From Euryarchaeota archaeon UBA226 (lineage in GTDB: Archaea > Thermoplasmatota > Poseidoniia > Poseidoniales > Poseidoniaceae), in assembly GCA_002505935.1 (NCBI GenBank), contig DAWL01000081.1:1-15103 (forward strand): DNA of 15,103 nucleotides. The letters run 5' to 3'. A program made the position numbers and the translations under genes. The first letter of the stretch is position 1; every line of letters begins with the position of its first letter. The notes beneath the pieces were generated by a model. It saw only the letters and a program-made list of their open reading frames with translations. It did not search any database and was not told where the DNA came from. This document shows positions 1 to 7,687 of the stretch, one piece after another.

Positions 1-558
1 GCTAGTGCCAGCAGAGTTTTCCCAATGTCTGATGAATTGGTACGAGTTACTCTTGAGGTGCACGATGCAGTGAGAACTTATTCAGAGATTGAAATTAGCG
101 AATTCATGCCACGTCCAGCCAATGGAGGACCAGAATGGATTGAATTGTACAATCCTAATGGCTTTGCTGTCGACATGAAAGGGTGGGGTCTAGAAAGAAC
201 CACTCAAGGCTATGGTAGTGCTTCAGTTCTATTCGAAGAAGGAACATTACCGGGCGGAGAGAGAGCAATTCTCAGTGGGGATTTGAATTCCCAAGATATC
301 GGCAACGCCTCTTGGAGCACCGATGTTTCATCGAGTGGCTTACTTGGATATGGAGCGATAGAAGGATTGGGGGACCTAAATGGAAAATTAGTTCTGACTC
401 GTGCCTCGACCGATACTAGTCTTGTTTCAACCGTAATGGATATTGAATGGGATCAGACTTGGAATCTAAGCAGTGGACAAAGTCTCGTATTGATTGGAGA
501 AGACCCCTCGTCTGCGGAATCTTGGAATTTAGCAGCGACCCCTACACCAGGGGATTGA
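1..558 (+). CDS. C-terminal part of a surface/secreted protein with a lamin-tail domain (5' end outside window)
   Basis: The frame is open from the first base of the window, so the gene starts upstream; the ATG at 25 is only an internal Met. Of the 185 visible residues, about 30-185 form a lamin-tail domain (LTD). It opens with alternating hydrophobics (IEISEF), has the hallmark EWIELYNP (residues 45-52) followed by a Gly-Trp pair, and ends with ATPTPGD, close to the usual 'PTPG' end of such domains. LTDs are small Ig-like beta domains. In prokaryotes they sit on large extracellular, cell-surface or nuclease-associated proteins, often at the C-terminus, where they are thought to act in anchoring or binding. 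The residues before it (about 12-28) look like the last strands of another beta domain. No membrane anchor follows. It converges on the KaiC-like operon with a 40-base gap. The function of the whole protein cannot be told from this fragment. Confidence 0.8.
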   Translation, partial: ASASRVFPMSDELVRVTLEVHDAVRTYSEIEISEFMPRPANGGPEWIELYNPNGFAVDMKGWGLERTTQGYGSASVLFEEGTLPGGERAILSGDLNSQDIGNASWSTDVSSSGLLGYGAIEGLGDLNGKLVLTRASTDTSLVSTVMDIEWDQTWNLSSGQSLVLIGEDPSSAESWNLAATPTPGD

Positions 559-598
559 AACAAAATCCACCCCTCCTTCGAAGAATTTAGCATCTCGT

Positions 599-1405
599 TC
601 ATGCAATACGCTGAACGGTCTCTGGAGTGATACCTTCTTCTGGAGTTACACGGTAAGTTACAACAGCTAAGTTCTCAGGTGCGTTACGGAATTTCTTGAC
701 GACCATTCTAGTTTCGAACTCGGTACCTACCATGAACACCTCAAACTTCAGCACCATGTCAGCAATCATTGTTATTTCAGACTCCATGGCCTTGCTTACC
801 GTATCGGCACTTACAGTCATTAGAAGCAGACCTCGCATCATCTGGGTATGCGCCTGCATCATTCTCAACATCGAGACCACCCGACTGTGATCATCTCTTT
901 GGAAAAAGAAATCCATGTTGTCAACAACCGCACGGAAGTAAGGCTTGAGAGTCATGATTTCATTGGTCAACTCTGTTAGGAAATCGTCCGCCTCTTCCTC
1001 AACGAATCTAGTCTGCGCCAAGGTCTGGATATCCTTCATATCAAAGCCTTGTAATCTGTATCGACTGGCTTGCAGTTCCTTTTCCAAGACTCTGTCATTG
1101 TATTCCTCACCAATCGTTCGCACATTAATGTCATCTGGCCATCCATACTTGCTGAAAACACGCAGAATCTCATTACCTGATTCTGCAGTTGAGACGTACA
1201 AAGTATTCTCAGGTTCTTCAGCAGGAGAGGAGAACTGCTTGGCGAATAACTCTGCACCGGCCCCAGTCTCGACAATTCCAATGACAGTGAATCCACGCGG
1301 TATTCCTCCACGCATTTCTATGTCGAACTTGGGGACTCCGAAAGAGCCGACATCCCCGAAGTACTCTTCGTCCTCTGGGTCGAATGTGAATCCTTTTCTT
1401 GCCAT
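599..1405 (-). CDS. KaiC/RecA-superfamily protein with degenerate Walker A (third gene of KaiC-like operon)
   Basis: 268 residues. The KaiC-type fold is recognisable: a GGIPRG loop (33-38), a beta strand running into the P-loop position (IVETGAGAEL, 44-53), a Walker-B-like strand ending in Asp (FRAVVDNMD, 157-165), and a C-terminal beta hairpin (VVKKFRN...TYRVTPEEGI) matching the 'KMRGS...G' end of KaiC domains. The P-loop keeps its glycines but lacks the Lys-Thr/Ser that binds phosphate, so ATP hydrolysis is unlikely. The start at 1405 is preferred over an in-frame start at 1459: it has an AGGTGG Shine-Dalgarno 5-6 bases upstream and lies 11 bases after the stop of the preceding gene. It is probably cotranscribed with and partners the two upstream KaiC-like proteins. 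An acidic N-terminus (about residues 8-18) precedes the fold. Exact role unknown. Confidence 0.85.
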   Translation of the reverse strand: MARKGFTFDPEDEEYFGDVGSFGVPKFDIEMRGGIPRGFTVIGIVETGAGAELFAKQFSSPAEEPENTLYVSTAESGNEILRVFSKYGWPDDINVRTIGEEYNDRVLEKELQASRYRLQGFDMKDIQTLAQTRFVEEEADDFLTELTNEIMTLKPYFRAVVDNMDFFFQRDDHSRVVSMLRMMQAHTQMMRGLLLMTVSADTVSKAMESEITMIADMVLKFEVFMVGTEFETRMVVKKFRNAPENLAVVTYRVTPEEGITPETVQRIA

Positions 1406-1416
1406 ACATCCCACCT

Positions 1417-2001
1417 CTAATGAATCACCACTTGTCCACGGTCCACCATGTCGGTACAATACAAATCAAGATTCGCCAACACACCAGGAGGCGTTTGATC
1501 AGGAACATTGAGAATTACCGAAAGAACATCCCTCTGTCGGAAGGTATTGATGAATGTGTGAAGATATTCTGCCAGCATTCTAGATTCGTTGTAAATTGCC
1601 AAAGCGTTGACACTGTCTAAGAAAACGAAATTACGCTCATTTGTGGTTGTTCTCATGTGAAACAGGGTTCGTAGAAGCACGCTCTCCAGCATGATTGGAG
1701 AGTCGACGAAACTGACGTTATCATGAGGGACCTCTGTTCCCCCGAGGAAACCGGAAGAAACTAGATCGATGAAATGGATATTCTCGGTTGAAAGACCTAG
1801 CCCCTCCAAGGCTTCAATCATCTCAGCAGCGCCGCGGCTCGCTGAAATATAGACTCCACCCATCTCAAATGAATGGAGAAGAGGGACCAAAACACTGGCG
1901 GTTACCATGAATGCATTCGAAGTGCCGCAACGGACCTGAATCGAACTGTTTAGAGATACCTCTGAAAGTTGCTCTGCAATTCTTTGATCTAGTTCTATCA
2001 T
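1417..2001 (-). CDS. Short RecA-fold/KaiC-like protein lacking Walker A (second gene of KaiC-like operon)
   Basis: 194 residues, shorter than a standard KaiC domain of about 230-250. The order of elements fits a reduced RecA fold: a strand entering the expected P-loop at 21-34 (IQVRCGTSNAFMVT, no GKT/S), a second strand GVYISAS (49-55) where KaiC proteins have their 'FTATE'-type strand, a Walker-B-like NFVFLDS with Asp129, a following helix, then the strand VLSVILNV and a terminal LDLYCTDMVDRGQVVIH resembling the 'CDGIIVM' strand. It lacks the usual N-terminal GLD motif and the C-terminal KMRG hairpin. The start at 2001 overlaps the stop of the upstream gene (TGATG), with a GGTGG stretch just before it, so translation is coupled; the longer in-frame start at 2043 is unlikely. 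Probably a non-catalytic partner of the active KaiC-like ATPase. The family resembles haloarchaeal KaiC-like proteins of unknown function; assignment is by pattern only. Confidence 0.8.
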   Translation of the reverse strand: MIELDQRIAEQLSEVSLNSSIQVRCGTSNAFMVTASVLVPLLHSFEMGGVYISASRGAAEMIEALEGLGLSTENIHFIDLVSSGFLGGTEVPHDNVSFVDSPIMLESVLLRTLFHMRTTTNERNFVFLDSVNALAIYNESRMLAEYLHTFINTFRQRDVLSVILNVPDQTPPGVLANLDLYCTDMVDRGQVVIH

Positions 2002-2831
2002 CAGCCACCCCACCCTTGTATCTTGTCTACCGTAGTACCCCATTTGAGCATTGGAGTCAACATGACTCCAAGAGGGGTTAGTTCTAGAGTGTATTTGGCG
2101 CGGCTATGCGAAGTTCCTCGCATCTTTACCACCTGCAGGAAGCGCAACAAGTGACCCATCCTCTCAACATCACCCATAACTATGATTCCATCGCATATCG
2201 CCTCCTCGACACCAAATGAAGACCAGTGAGCATTTTCAGTAGCCGAGGTTATCTCCGAGATGAGAATGGTCGTACAACCCAAAGTAGCGAGTTTCTTTCC
2301 TAAAGTAAAGAGGAAATCTCGTATCAACTGCTCACTCTTAATCTTGTAACACAACGTGGTTACCGAATCGATGACCAAACGAGTAACGCCAATCGTGTTG
2401 ACAATGTCGGTAATCGACTTGATCAATGCGTGAACATCGTCGAGGTCGAAGGTAGCCTTCTCTAAGCCTAACCAGGAGTACAATACGTCCATATCGAATA
2501 CGTTGATCAATCCACTATCTACCATATTCATGTCGAAAAACGGATACTGCCGGATGTTTTCCAATAATTTGACTGATGGTTCTGTAGCAGTAAAATGAGC
2601 ACATGCTTCACCTGTTGCAGCACCATGGACAAGGAATTCCATGCCTAACGTTGTCTTGCCGCTTCCACAGGTTCCTGCGGCCAGAACTGTAGAGCCGTAG
2701 GGTATTCCTCCTCGCAGAATCTCATCGAGACCATGAACTCCTGTGATACACCTATCGCGAGTGTATGAGGGGCCCTGCATCATCACAATCAGAGGGCCGA
2801 CTACGGATGCGGTTGAAGAAGCCTGTGCCAC
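2001..2831 (-). CDS. KaiC-family ATPase with intact Walker motifs (first gene of KaiC-like operon)
   Basis: 276 residues from a GTG start: a single-domain KaiC/RadA-like ATPase. Motifs in order are CITGVHGLDEILRGGIPYG (28-46), Walker A GTCGSGKT (53-60), FTATEPS with a possible catalytic Glu84, Walker B RLVIDS (151-156), the strand TTILISE, EEAICDGIIVM (209-219) and KMRGTSHS (236-243) before the last beta strands. Archaea use such proteins as switches, as in ArlH/FlaH of the archaellum motor and circadian-type KaiC homologs. Here it leads an operon with two relatives that lack Walker A. The start is uncertain: GTG at 2831 lies inside a small hairpin and no Shine-Dalgarno is visible, while ATGs at 2783 and 2780 would give a more usual N-terminus. 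Leaderless translation is possible. It is divergent from a pilin-like gene with 51 bases between starts. It is not clearly ArlH, since no arlI or arlJ is nearby. Confidence 0.88.
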   Translation of the reverse strand: MAQASSTASVVGPLIVMMQGPSYTRDRCITGVHGLDEILRGGIPYGSTVLAAGTCGSGKTTLGMEFLVHGAATGEACAHFTATEPSVKLLENIRQYPFFDMNMVDSGLINVFDMDVLYSWLGLEKATFDLDDVHALIKSITDIVNTIGVTRLVIDSVTTLCYKIKSEQLIRDFLFTLGKKLATLGCTTILISEITSATENAHWSSFGVEEAICDGIIVMGDVERMGHLLRFLQVVKMRGTSHSRAKYTLELTPLGVMLTPMLKWGTTVDKIQGWGG

Positions 2832-2882
2832 CGAAGGTGGTCAAATGCCTTGTAAGCGGCGGTTCATTGAAGGGGGAGCAGT

Positions 2883-3383
2883 GTGCACGGCTACATGATG
2901 CGGAGGCTTGAGAGGCTCGACGAGGAAGAGGCTGTTAGCCCTGTCATCGCCACAGTCCTGTTGCTTGCAATAACCGTACTTCTAACCAGCATGGTCTTTG
3001 TTATGTTCCAAGGAGCCCTAGGTTCAGTAGAGAAAATCGGACCCAAGGGGGGAGTTTCTGTTTCGGAGTTGTCCAATGGCTACCACATTGTGACTTTCAC
3101 TTCATTGGATAAGCCACTAGATCCTGACAAGGTGAGATTGAGCCTCATTCCAATGGGTGAATCAGGCAATACCTTGGTGGTACGAGCTGGAGATGCTAAC
3201 GTATACGGAACGGTTGGATCTGAGACTTCGTTCATCGATGCAGATGCAGGTTATACAGTCACTCAAGGCGATTACTTCGTACTGGATACCGATTTTCACG
3301 GACTCGGTAGTGGAGACTGGAGAGTGCAGTTATTCTACGAGAACACCAATTCCATAATCACCACCTTCACCATCAAGGAATGA
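2883..3383 (+). CDS. Archaeal type IV pilin-like protein (Pilin_N domain)
   Basis: 166 residues. The N-terminus has the archaeal pilin signature: a short charged leader (MRRLERLDEEE), then AVSPVIATVLLLAITVLL, a hydrophobic helix of about 25 residues that would be exposed after prepilin-peptidase cleavage near the leader-AVSPV junction. The rest (about 50-166) is beta-rich with few charges, as expected for a pilin head domain, and includes 'PDKVRLSLIPMG' and a C-terminal WRVQLFYENTNS strand. The GTG at 2883 is chosen because GGGGGA lies 5 bases upstream; the ATGs at 2895 and 2898 would leave a shorter leader without a ribosome site. Such proteins form adhesion pili or archaellum-like filaments, or stay as membrane-anchored minor pilins. 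It is divergent from the KaiC-like operon, which suggests a functional link. No assembly ATPase or membrane platform protein is in view. Confidence 0.85.
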   Translation: MHGYMMRRLERLDEEEAVSPVIATVLLLAITVLLTSMVFVMFQGALGSVEKIGPKGGVSVSELSNGYHIVTFTSLDKPLDPDKVRLSLIPMGESGNTLVVRAGDANVYGTVGSETSFIDADAGYTVTQGDYFVLDTDFHGLGSGDWRVQLFYENTNSIITTFTIKE

Positions 3384-3403
3384 AAGCCCTACTGAAAGCC
3401 TAC
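3381..3403 (+). repeat. Tandem 11-12 base repeat at the pilin stop codon
   Basis: TGAAAGCCCTAC (3381-3392) is followed at once by TGAAAGCCTAC (3393-3403), differing by one deleted C. The first copy contains the pilin stop codon. It may be a slippage duplication of the gene end, since the second copy would supply a second TGA. No function is claimed. Confidence 0.5.
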
Positions 3404-3425
3404 CCGTGGGTGCATTGAAGAGTAG

Positions 3426-4472
3426 ATGCCAGCACGCTTTGATGTGCGCACCGAAAGTGAAGGGGCAGTGCTGCTCGATAGCCTTTCTAGGCCACTGAGA
3501 GACTTGCGCCTGTCTGTCACTGATAGGTGCAATCTACGCTGCACGTATTGTATGCCACGCGAAATCTTCGGACCAGACCATCAATTCCTGCCAAAAGAAT
3601 TGATCTTGAGTTATGAAGAAATGACTGTTTTGGTGAAAGCCATCTCGGGCTTGGGATTGCATAAACTGCGCCTGACAGGTGGTGAACCCCTGCTACGCAA
3701 GGACCTACATCGCCTCATTCAGATGCTTAGAACCGAATTAGGAGAAGAAATGGATATCGCCATGACAACAAATGGAATTTTGCTGGCGAAACATGCCGAT
3801 GAATTAGCCAAGGCTGGACTGAATCGAGTAACCGTTTCTTTGGATTCACTAGATGATGAAATTTTTCGCATGATGAGTGATACCAAGGCCGAGGTTGCAG
3901 ATGTTCTAAATGGAATCGAGGCCGCTAAGAATGCCGGTCTTGGCATCAAAGTGAATTGCGTCATTAGAAAGGGCAGCAATGAAAGCCAAATTCTTCCTTT
4001 AGTCAATCATTTTCGTAATACTGGAGTATGCTTGAGGTTCATCGAATACATGGATGTCGGAAATAGCAATGAATGGAGCCTTGAGGAAGTAGTTCCAGCT
4101 TCAGAAATGATTGACATGATAAATCGTGAATTTCCGATTCAACCTCTGGCTGCTAGCCATGTGGGCCAGGTCGCCAAGACGTGGGAATACCTCGATGGGG
4201 CAGGCAGTTTAGGCTTCATTACCTCGGTCAGTCAACCGTTTTGTGGAGATTGCTGCCGAGCAAGATTATCCGTAGATGGGCACCTTTACACTTGCCTATT
4301 TGCTAGTAAAGGAACCGACTTGATGAGTCCATTGCGCCAAGGTTTGAGCGAAAAGGAACTGGCAGAATTGACAAGTGAGATCTGGCGCAAGCGAGATGAT
4401 AGATATTCAGAATTAAGAGGAAAGCTCGGAAAAGAATTGGAAAAAGTCGAGATGTCCTATATCGGGGGATGA
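3426..4472 (+). CDS. moaA: GTP 3',8-cyclase MoaA (molybdopterin biosynthesis, radical SAM)
   Basis: 348 residues, normal length for the family. MoaA converts GTP to 3',8-cyclo-7,8-dihydro-GTP, the first step of molybdenum cofactor synthesis, using two 4Fe-4S clusters. The radical-SAM cluster motif is CNLRCTYC (Cys35, Cys39, Cys42), followed by the SAM-binding LTGGEPLLR (83-91) and MTTNG. The C-terminal substrate-binding cluster is FCGDCCRARLSVDGHLYTC (Cys273, Cys276, Cys290; CxxCx13C). The protein ends in the Gly-Gly tail (MSYIGG) needed for catalysis in characterised MoaA. An extra Cys277 lies next to Cys276. It is 42 bases downstream of the pilin-like gene and overlaps aroA by ATGA. No other moa genes are in the window, so the grouping with aroA is probably for expression rather than a shared pathway. 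Confidence 0.96.
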   Translation: MPARFDVRTESEGAVLLDSLSRPLRDLRLSVTDRCNLRCTYCMPREIFGPDHQFLPKELILSYEEMTVLVKAISGLGLHKLRLTGGEPLLRKDLHRLIQMLRTELGEEMDIAMTTNGILLAKHADELAKAGLNRVTVSLDSLDDEIFRMMSDTKAEVADVLNGIEAAKNAGLGIKVNCVIRKGSNESQILPLVNHFRNTGVCLRFIEYMDVGNSNEWSLEEVVPASEMIDMINREFPIQPLAASHVGQVAKTWEYLDGAGSLGFITSVSQPFCGDCCRARLSVDGHLYTCLFASKGTDLMSPLRQGLSEKELAELTSEIWRKRDDRYSELRGKLGKELEKVEMSYIGG

Positions 4473-4474
4473 CA

Positions 4475-5722
4475 ATGAAGGCCCAAGATAACGGGGATTA
4501 TGCATTGGAGCGCCCCTATAGAAATGATTCTTCAGAGACTATTTCTTGGAACGGACAGAAACTGGAAGAAGAGCAAGTTTGGACACTACCCCCAAGTAAG
4601 AGCCACCTGATTCGATGGTTGTTATTGGCATCTAGATCTGAAGGCAGTACTCGACTAAAGTTCGATTCCCAGGCTGGAAAAGATGCCTATTCGATGCTTT
4701 ATTGCCTGAAATCTCTTGGAGCAAATATCGAAGAAAACTCTGATGGTTGGACTGTACATGGTGCATCATACATCATTCCATACGAGGTACTGAACTGTGG
4801 TAACTCTGCTACGACTTTACGACTTCTTGCCCCATTAGTAGCCAGTCTAGGAGAAACGGTAACACTGGATTCAGATGATAACCTCAATTCAAGAGACCAT
4901 TCGAGTATGCTTGAGATGCTGAAGAATGCTGGCGTCTCAGTCGAAGAGTACAACGAATCACGAATACTACCATTGAAATTGAAAGGCCCGATCAGTGAAC
5001 CGATTATTGAAATCGATACTAGCCGCAGTAGCCAAGTTCTATCTGGATTGATTCTATCTTCCTGTACGATAAATCGAGAGATACAGGTCATAACAACGGG
5101 CAAGGCAGTAAGCCAAGATTATCTCAACCTAAGTATTGAATTAGCAATGCAATGCGGAATGCCAGCTTTTGATGGAATATTACGACCTTGGAAGCCAATC
5201 GCTCCAAAGGTGGTGGAAATACCTGTTGAGGCATCACTTCAAGCCATGGCCATCCTGATGTCCATCTGCCACCAAATCGAAGTGAAAACTCCTGGTCTAG
5301 ATGCTGGAAAAGGGCTTGGCAACATCGATTTAGACGCGCAGAACAGTGAAAGAATCGATATCTCTCAGTCCATCGACGTGATTTCGCCACTGGCTGCAAT
5401 AATGTGTATGAGTGACGGTGGGGAGATAATCGGTGCTGCTCATGCTCGACACAAGGAATCCAACAGAATCAACCACACTATTGAGATGTTGTCTAGTTTC
5501 GGCCTTGAATGCGAAGCGACGGATGACGGATTGCGAATGGAAGGGGGCCAGCAGCCGCATCGGCCGCAAAATATCGTAAATTGCCATGGTGATCATCGCT
5601 TATTCATGTGTGCGGCTATACTCGCCAGTCGATTTGGAGGTGAATTAGACTCTTGTAAGTCCTATAGAGTGTCTTATCCAGGCTTTATGGATAATCTGCC
5701 TCAACCATGTCTTCCGAAGTGA
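4475..5722 (+). CDS. aroA: 3-phosphoshikimate 1-carboxyvinyltransferase (EPSP synthase)
   Basis: 415 residues. It transfers the enolpyruvyl group of PEP to shikimate 3-phosphate in aromatic amino acid synthesis. Visible motifs: PPSKSHLIR (39-47), GNSATTLR (109-116), SSQ (185-187), DVISPLAA with the probable catalytic Asp301, HKESNR (326-331) and GDHR (372-375). Two positions are unusual. Ala112 replaces the Gly of the usual GNxGT motif (Gly96 in E. coli), as in glyphosate-insensitive class II enzymes. Asn330 replaces the Asp of KESDR. The start at 4475 is preferred because GGGGG lies 6 bases upstream; the ATG at 4469 overlaps the moaA stop (ATGA) but sits directly against that ribosome site. 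The gene is translationally coupled to moaA. Its last 22 bases overlap the 3' end of mutL on the other strand. Confidence 0.93.
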   Translation: MKAQDNGDYALERPYRNDSSETISWNGQKLEEEQVWTLPPSKSHLIRWLLLASRSEGSTRLKFDSQAGKDAYSMLYCLKSLGANIEENSDGWTVHGASYIIPYEVLNCGNSATTLRLLAPLVASLGETVTLDSDDNLNSRDHSSMLEMLKNAGVSVEEYNESRILPLKLKGPISEPIIEIDTSRSSQVLSGLILSSCTINREIQVITTGKAVSQDYLNLSIELAMQCGMPAFDGILRPWKPIAPKVVEIPVEASLQAMAILMSICHQIEVKTPGLDAGKGLGNIDLDAQNSERIDISQSIDVISPLAAIMCMSDGGEIIGAAHARHKESNRINHTIEMLSSFGLECEATDDGLRMEGGQQPHRPQNIVNCHGDHRLFMCAAILASRFGGELDSCKSYRVSYPGFMDNLPQPCLPK

Positions 5723-7683
5723 TGATCTAATCCATCTGCCTCTATCTTCAACACGGTTGGTCTACCATGTACACAGGCCCATGGGTTCTCAATACTCCTC
5801 ATATCTTGCAGCAAACGTCGCATCTCTGCTATATTCAAACTCTGTCTAGCTTTAACAGCGCCCCTACAGGAACGCATGAAGGCGATTTGGTCCTGCAAGT
5901 TGTCCACAGCCTCAATCATTCTACCGTCGACATCATCTACCAATTCAGTCAATAGGTCCTGCAGAAAACCTGTCAGGCGATTATCTCCTGCCAACAATAC
6001 TGGGATACTATACAACCACCAAGCACCATCTGCTTCTCGTAAGTCGAATCCAAGGCTATTCAGCATCTCTCTTCCACCTATTGCAGCCGCCTCCTGTACC
6101 TTACTCATCTCGATAATTAAGGGTGAAATCAATGGTTGAGGACTCCATGAATCCTGAGAATTACGCAGTCTCTCGTAGCGAATCCTCTCATGCAAAGCGT
6201 GTTGATCGATAATGTACAGAGATTCACCACCTTGTGCCAATACGTATGAATCAGCAAACTGCGCCAATGGTTCCATCTCTGGTAATTGTTCATCTAGGCT
6301 TGATTCCAGTTCTGGTTCGTCCAATGGTGAAGTAGCCTGTCCCTCGCCTGAATAGCGATGTAAAGCCCTCTCATCACTAGAAAGAGCCGGTGCAACAGGT
6401 GTAGTTTGCATCCCTGGCAAAGTGGCCTGTAACTCGGGAGAACGGGATACTGGAAGGGGACGCGGCCTTTCTACCTCTACATCCTCCTGTACATCTGCAC
6501 CACTGAGGTTCAATTGCTTGGTCTCAATATTGCTAGCACTCTTGACCCAAGAAGGGGCTACTTCCGGCTTTATGTCGAATTCCAACTTTTTTTCCTCGGT
6601 CCGAGGTAGTCCCGAAAGTGGAGAGTCTGCATCCACCTCAGTATCTGTAGGAGTGCTGGAAAGGGTGTGCTTGATGGCGCGCTCCAAACGCTCCAAAACA
6701 CGCCATGAATTACGTAATCTGACTTCGCTCTTTGTCGGATGAACATTGACATCCACTTCCTCTGGTGGAATCTCAAGACTTAGAACGCATACTGGATGCC
6801 TCCCTACCATTAATCTGGTATGGTAACCTCTTCGAATCGCTGCATGGAAAGGCTGAGCAGCAACCGGCCGGCCATTGATTAGGATATTCACTTCATCACC
6901 TCTGCTTCTACTGATGTCAGGTGGTGAGATCCACCCACTCCACCTCTCTTGCCCCGGAGCATCCTCATCCTGAGTAGGCTGTTTTAGTTCCAATAATCTC
7001 GATGCCTGTGCCCCCAGTAGGTCGTATAGACGGTCCATCGGGTCTTCAGCGGATGGTGCTTCCAACAACACCTTACCATCACTGATCAGGGCTATTCTTA
7101 CCTCGGCATTGGCCATCGCTTGCTGTACTACGACATCGACGATTCTTGCATTCTCAGTCGAGGGACGGCGCTGGAATGACAGCCTAGCAGGTTGAGATTT
7201 GAACAGGTCCCTAACCTCGATTATAGTGCCCTCTGGCATTCCGCAAGTTTCGACTTCACCCTTGTTGCCATCCTTCATCTCGATGACAAAACCTGAATCA
7301 GAACCTGAATCCCGCCTCCTGCTGCGCACACTCAAGTTGCTTACCATCCCTATAGAAGCAAGTGCTTCACCCCTGAATCCTAATGTATTGATGGCAGAGA
7401 GGTCTTCTTCATCACGCAACTTACTGGTAGCATGTCTATCGACAGAACGAGACAAATCATCACGATGGATACCGATTCCATCATCGCTTACCTTGATTGA
7501 ATCAAAACCGCCTCTCTCTACTTCTATTGTAATCCACTTGGAATGAGCATCTATGCTGTTCTCAAGAAGCTCCTTCACCACCTGCGCAGGCCTCTCGACA
7601 ACTTCTCCAGCAGCGATGAAACCGATGGTACGGTCATCCAGTTGCCTGATTCGGCCATCTTCGAGATGTTCACTTTCCTGCAT
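5701..7683 (-). CDS. mutL: DNA mismatch repair protein MutL (endonuclease type)
   Basis: 660 residues. The N-terminal GHKL ATPase is complete: AAGEVVERP (24-32), KELLENSIDA with catalytic Glu38 and Asn42, DDGIGI (67-72), HATSKL (84-89) and GFRGEAL (102-108). A variable acidic, Pro-rich linker follows (about 345-470). The C-terminal dimerisation domain holds the metal-dependent nicking site DQHALHERIRYE (493-504, the DQHAx2Ex4E motif), SCR (605-607) and CVHGRP (637-642; usually CPHGRP, so Pro is Val here while the Cys and His zinc ligands are kept). A QPLIS segment (516-520) lies where E. coli MutL has its clamp-contact QPLLI. This is the endonuclease class that cuts the discontinuous strand rather than relying on MutH. 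It starts 4 bases after mutS, with AGGAG 7 bases upstream, so the two form an operon. It is bacterial in type, and transfer into archaea is the likely origin. Confidence 0.96.
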   Translation of the reverse strand: MQESEHLEDGRIRQLDDRTIGFIAAGEVVERPAQVVKELLENSIDAHSKWITIEVERGGFDSIKVSDDGIGIHRDDLSRSVDRHATSKLRDEEDLSAINTLGFRGEALASIGMVSNLSVRSRRRDSGSDSGFVIEMKDGNKGEVETCGMPEGTIIEVRDLFKSQPARLSFQRRPSTENARIVDVVVQQAMANAEVRIALISDGKVLLEAPSAEDPMDRLYDLLGAQASRLLELKQPTQDEDAPGQERWSGWISPPDISRSRGDEVNILINGRPVAAQPFHAAIRRGYHTRLMVGRHPVCVLSLEIPPEEVDVNVHPTKSEVRLRNSWRVLERLERAIKHTLSSTPTDTEVDADSPLSGLPRTEEKKLEFDIKPEVAPSWVKSASNIETKQLNLSGADVQEDVEVERPRPLPVSRSPELQATLPGMQTTPVAPALSSDERALHRYSGEGQATSPLDEPELESSLDEQLPEMEPLAQFADSYVLAQGGESLYIIDQHALHERIRYERLRNSQDSWSPQPLISPLIIEMSKVQEAAAIGGREMLNSLGFDLREADGAWWLYSIPVLLAGDNRLTGFLQDLLTELVDDVDGRMIEAVDNLQDQIAFMRSCRGAVKARQSLNIAEMRRLLQDMRSIENPWACVHGRPTVLKIEADGLDHHFGRHG

Positions 7684-7687
7684 CGAA

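Noticed and set aside
945..1511. Open frame of 188 codons on the plus strand
   Set aside because: It is antisense to two well-supported KaiC-like genes and its protein has no recognisable pattern.
2001..2831. Calling the active KaiC-like protein ArlH (FlaH)
   Set aside because: No arlI, arlJ or archaellin genes are in view, and the two degenerate partners do not fit the known archaellum operon.
6399..6429. PIP-like motif QATLPGMQ in the MutL linker (residues 419-426)
   Set aside because: It has the Gln and Leu but no aromatic pair, so it is too weak to call.
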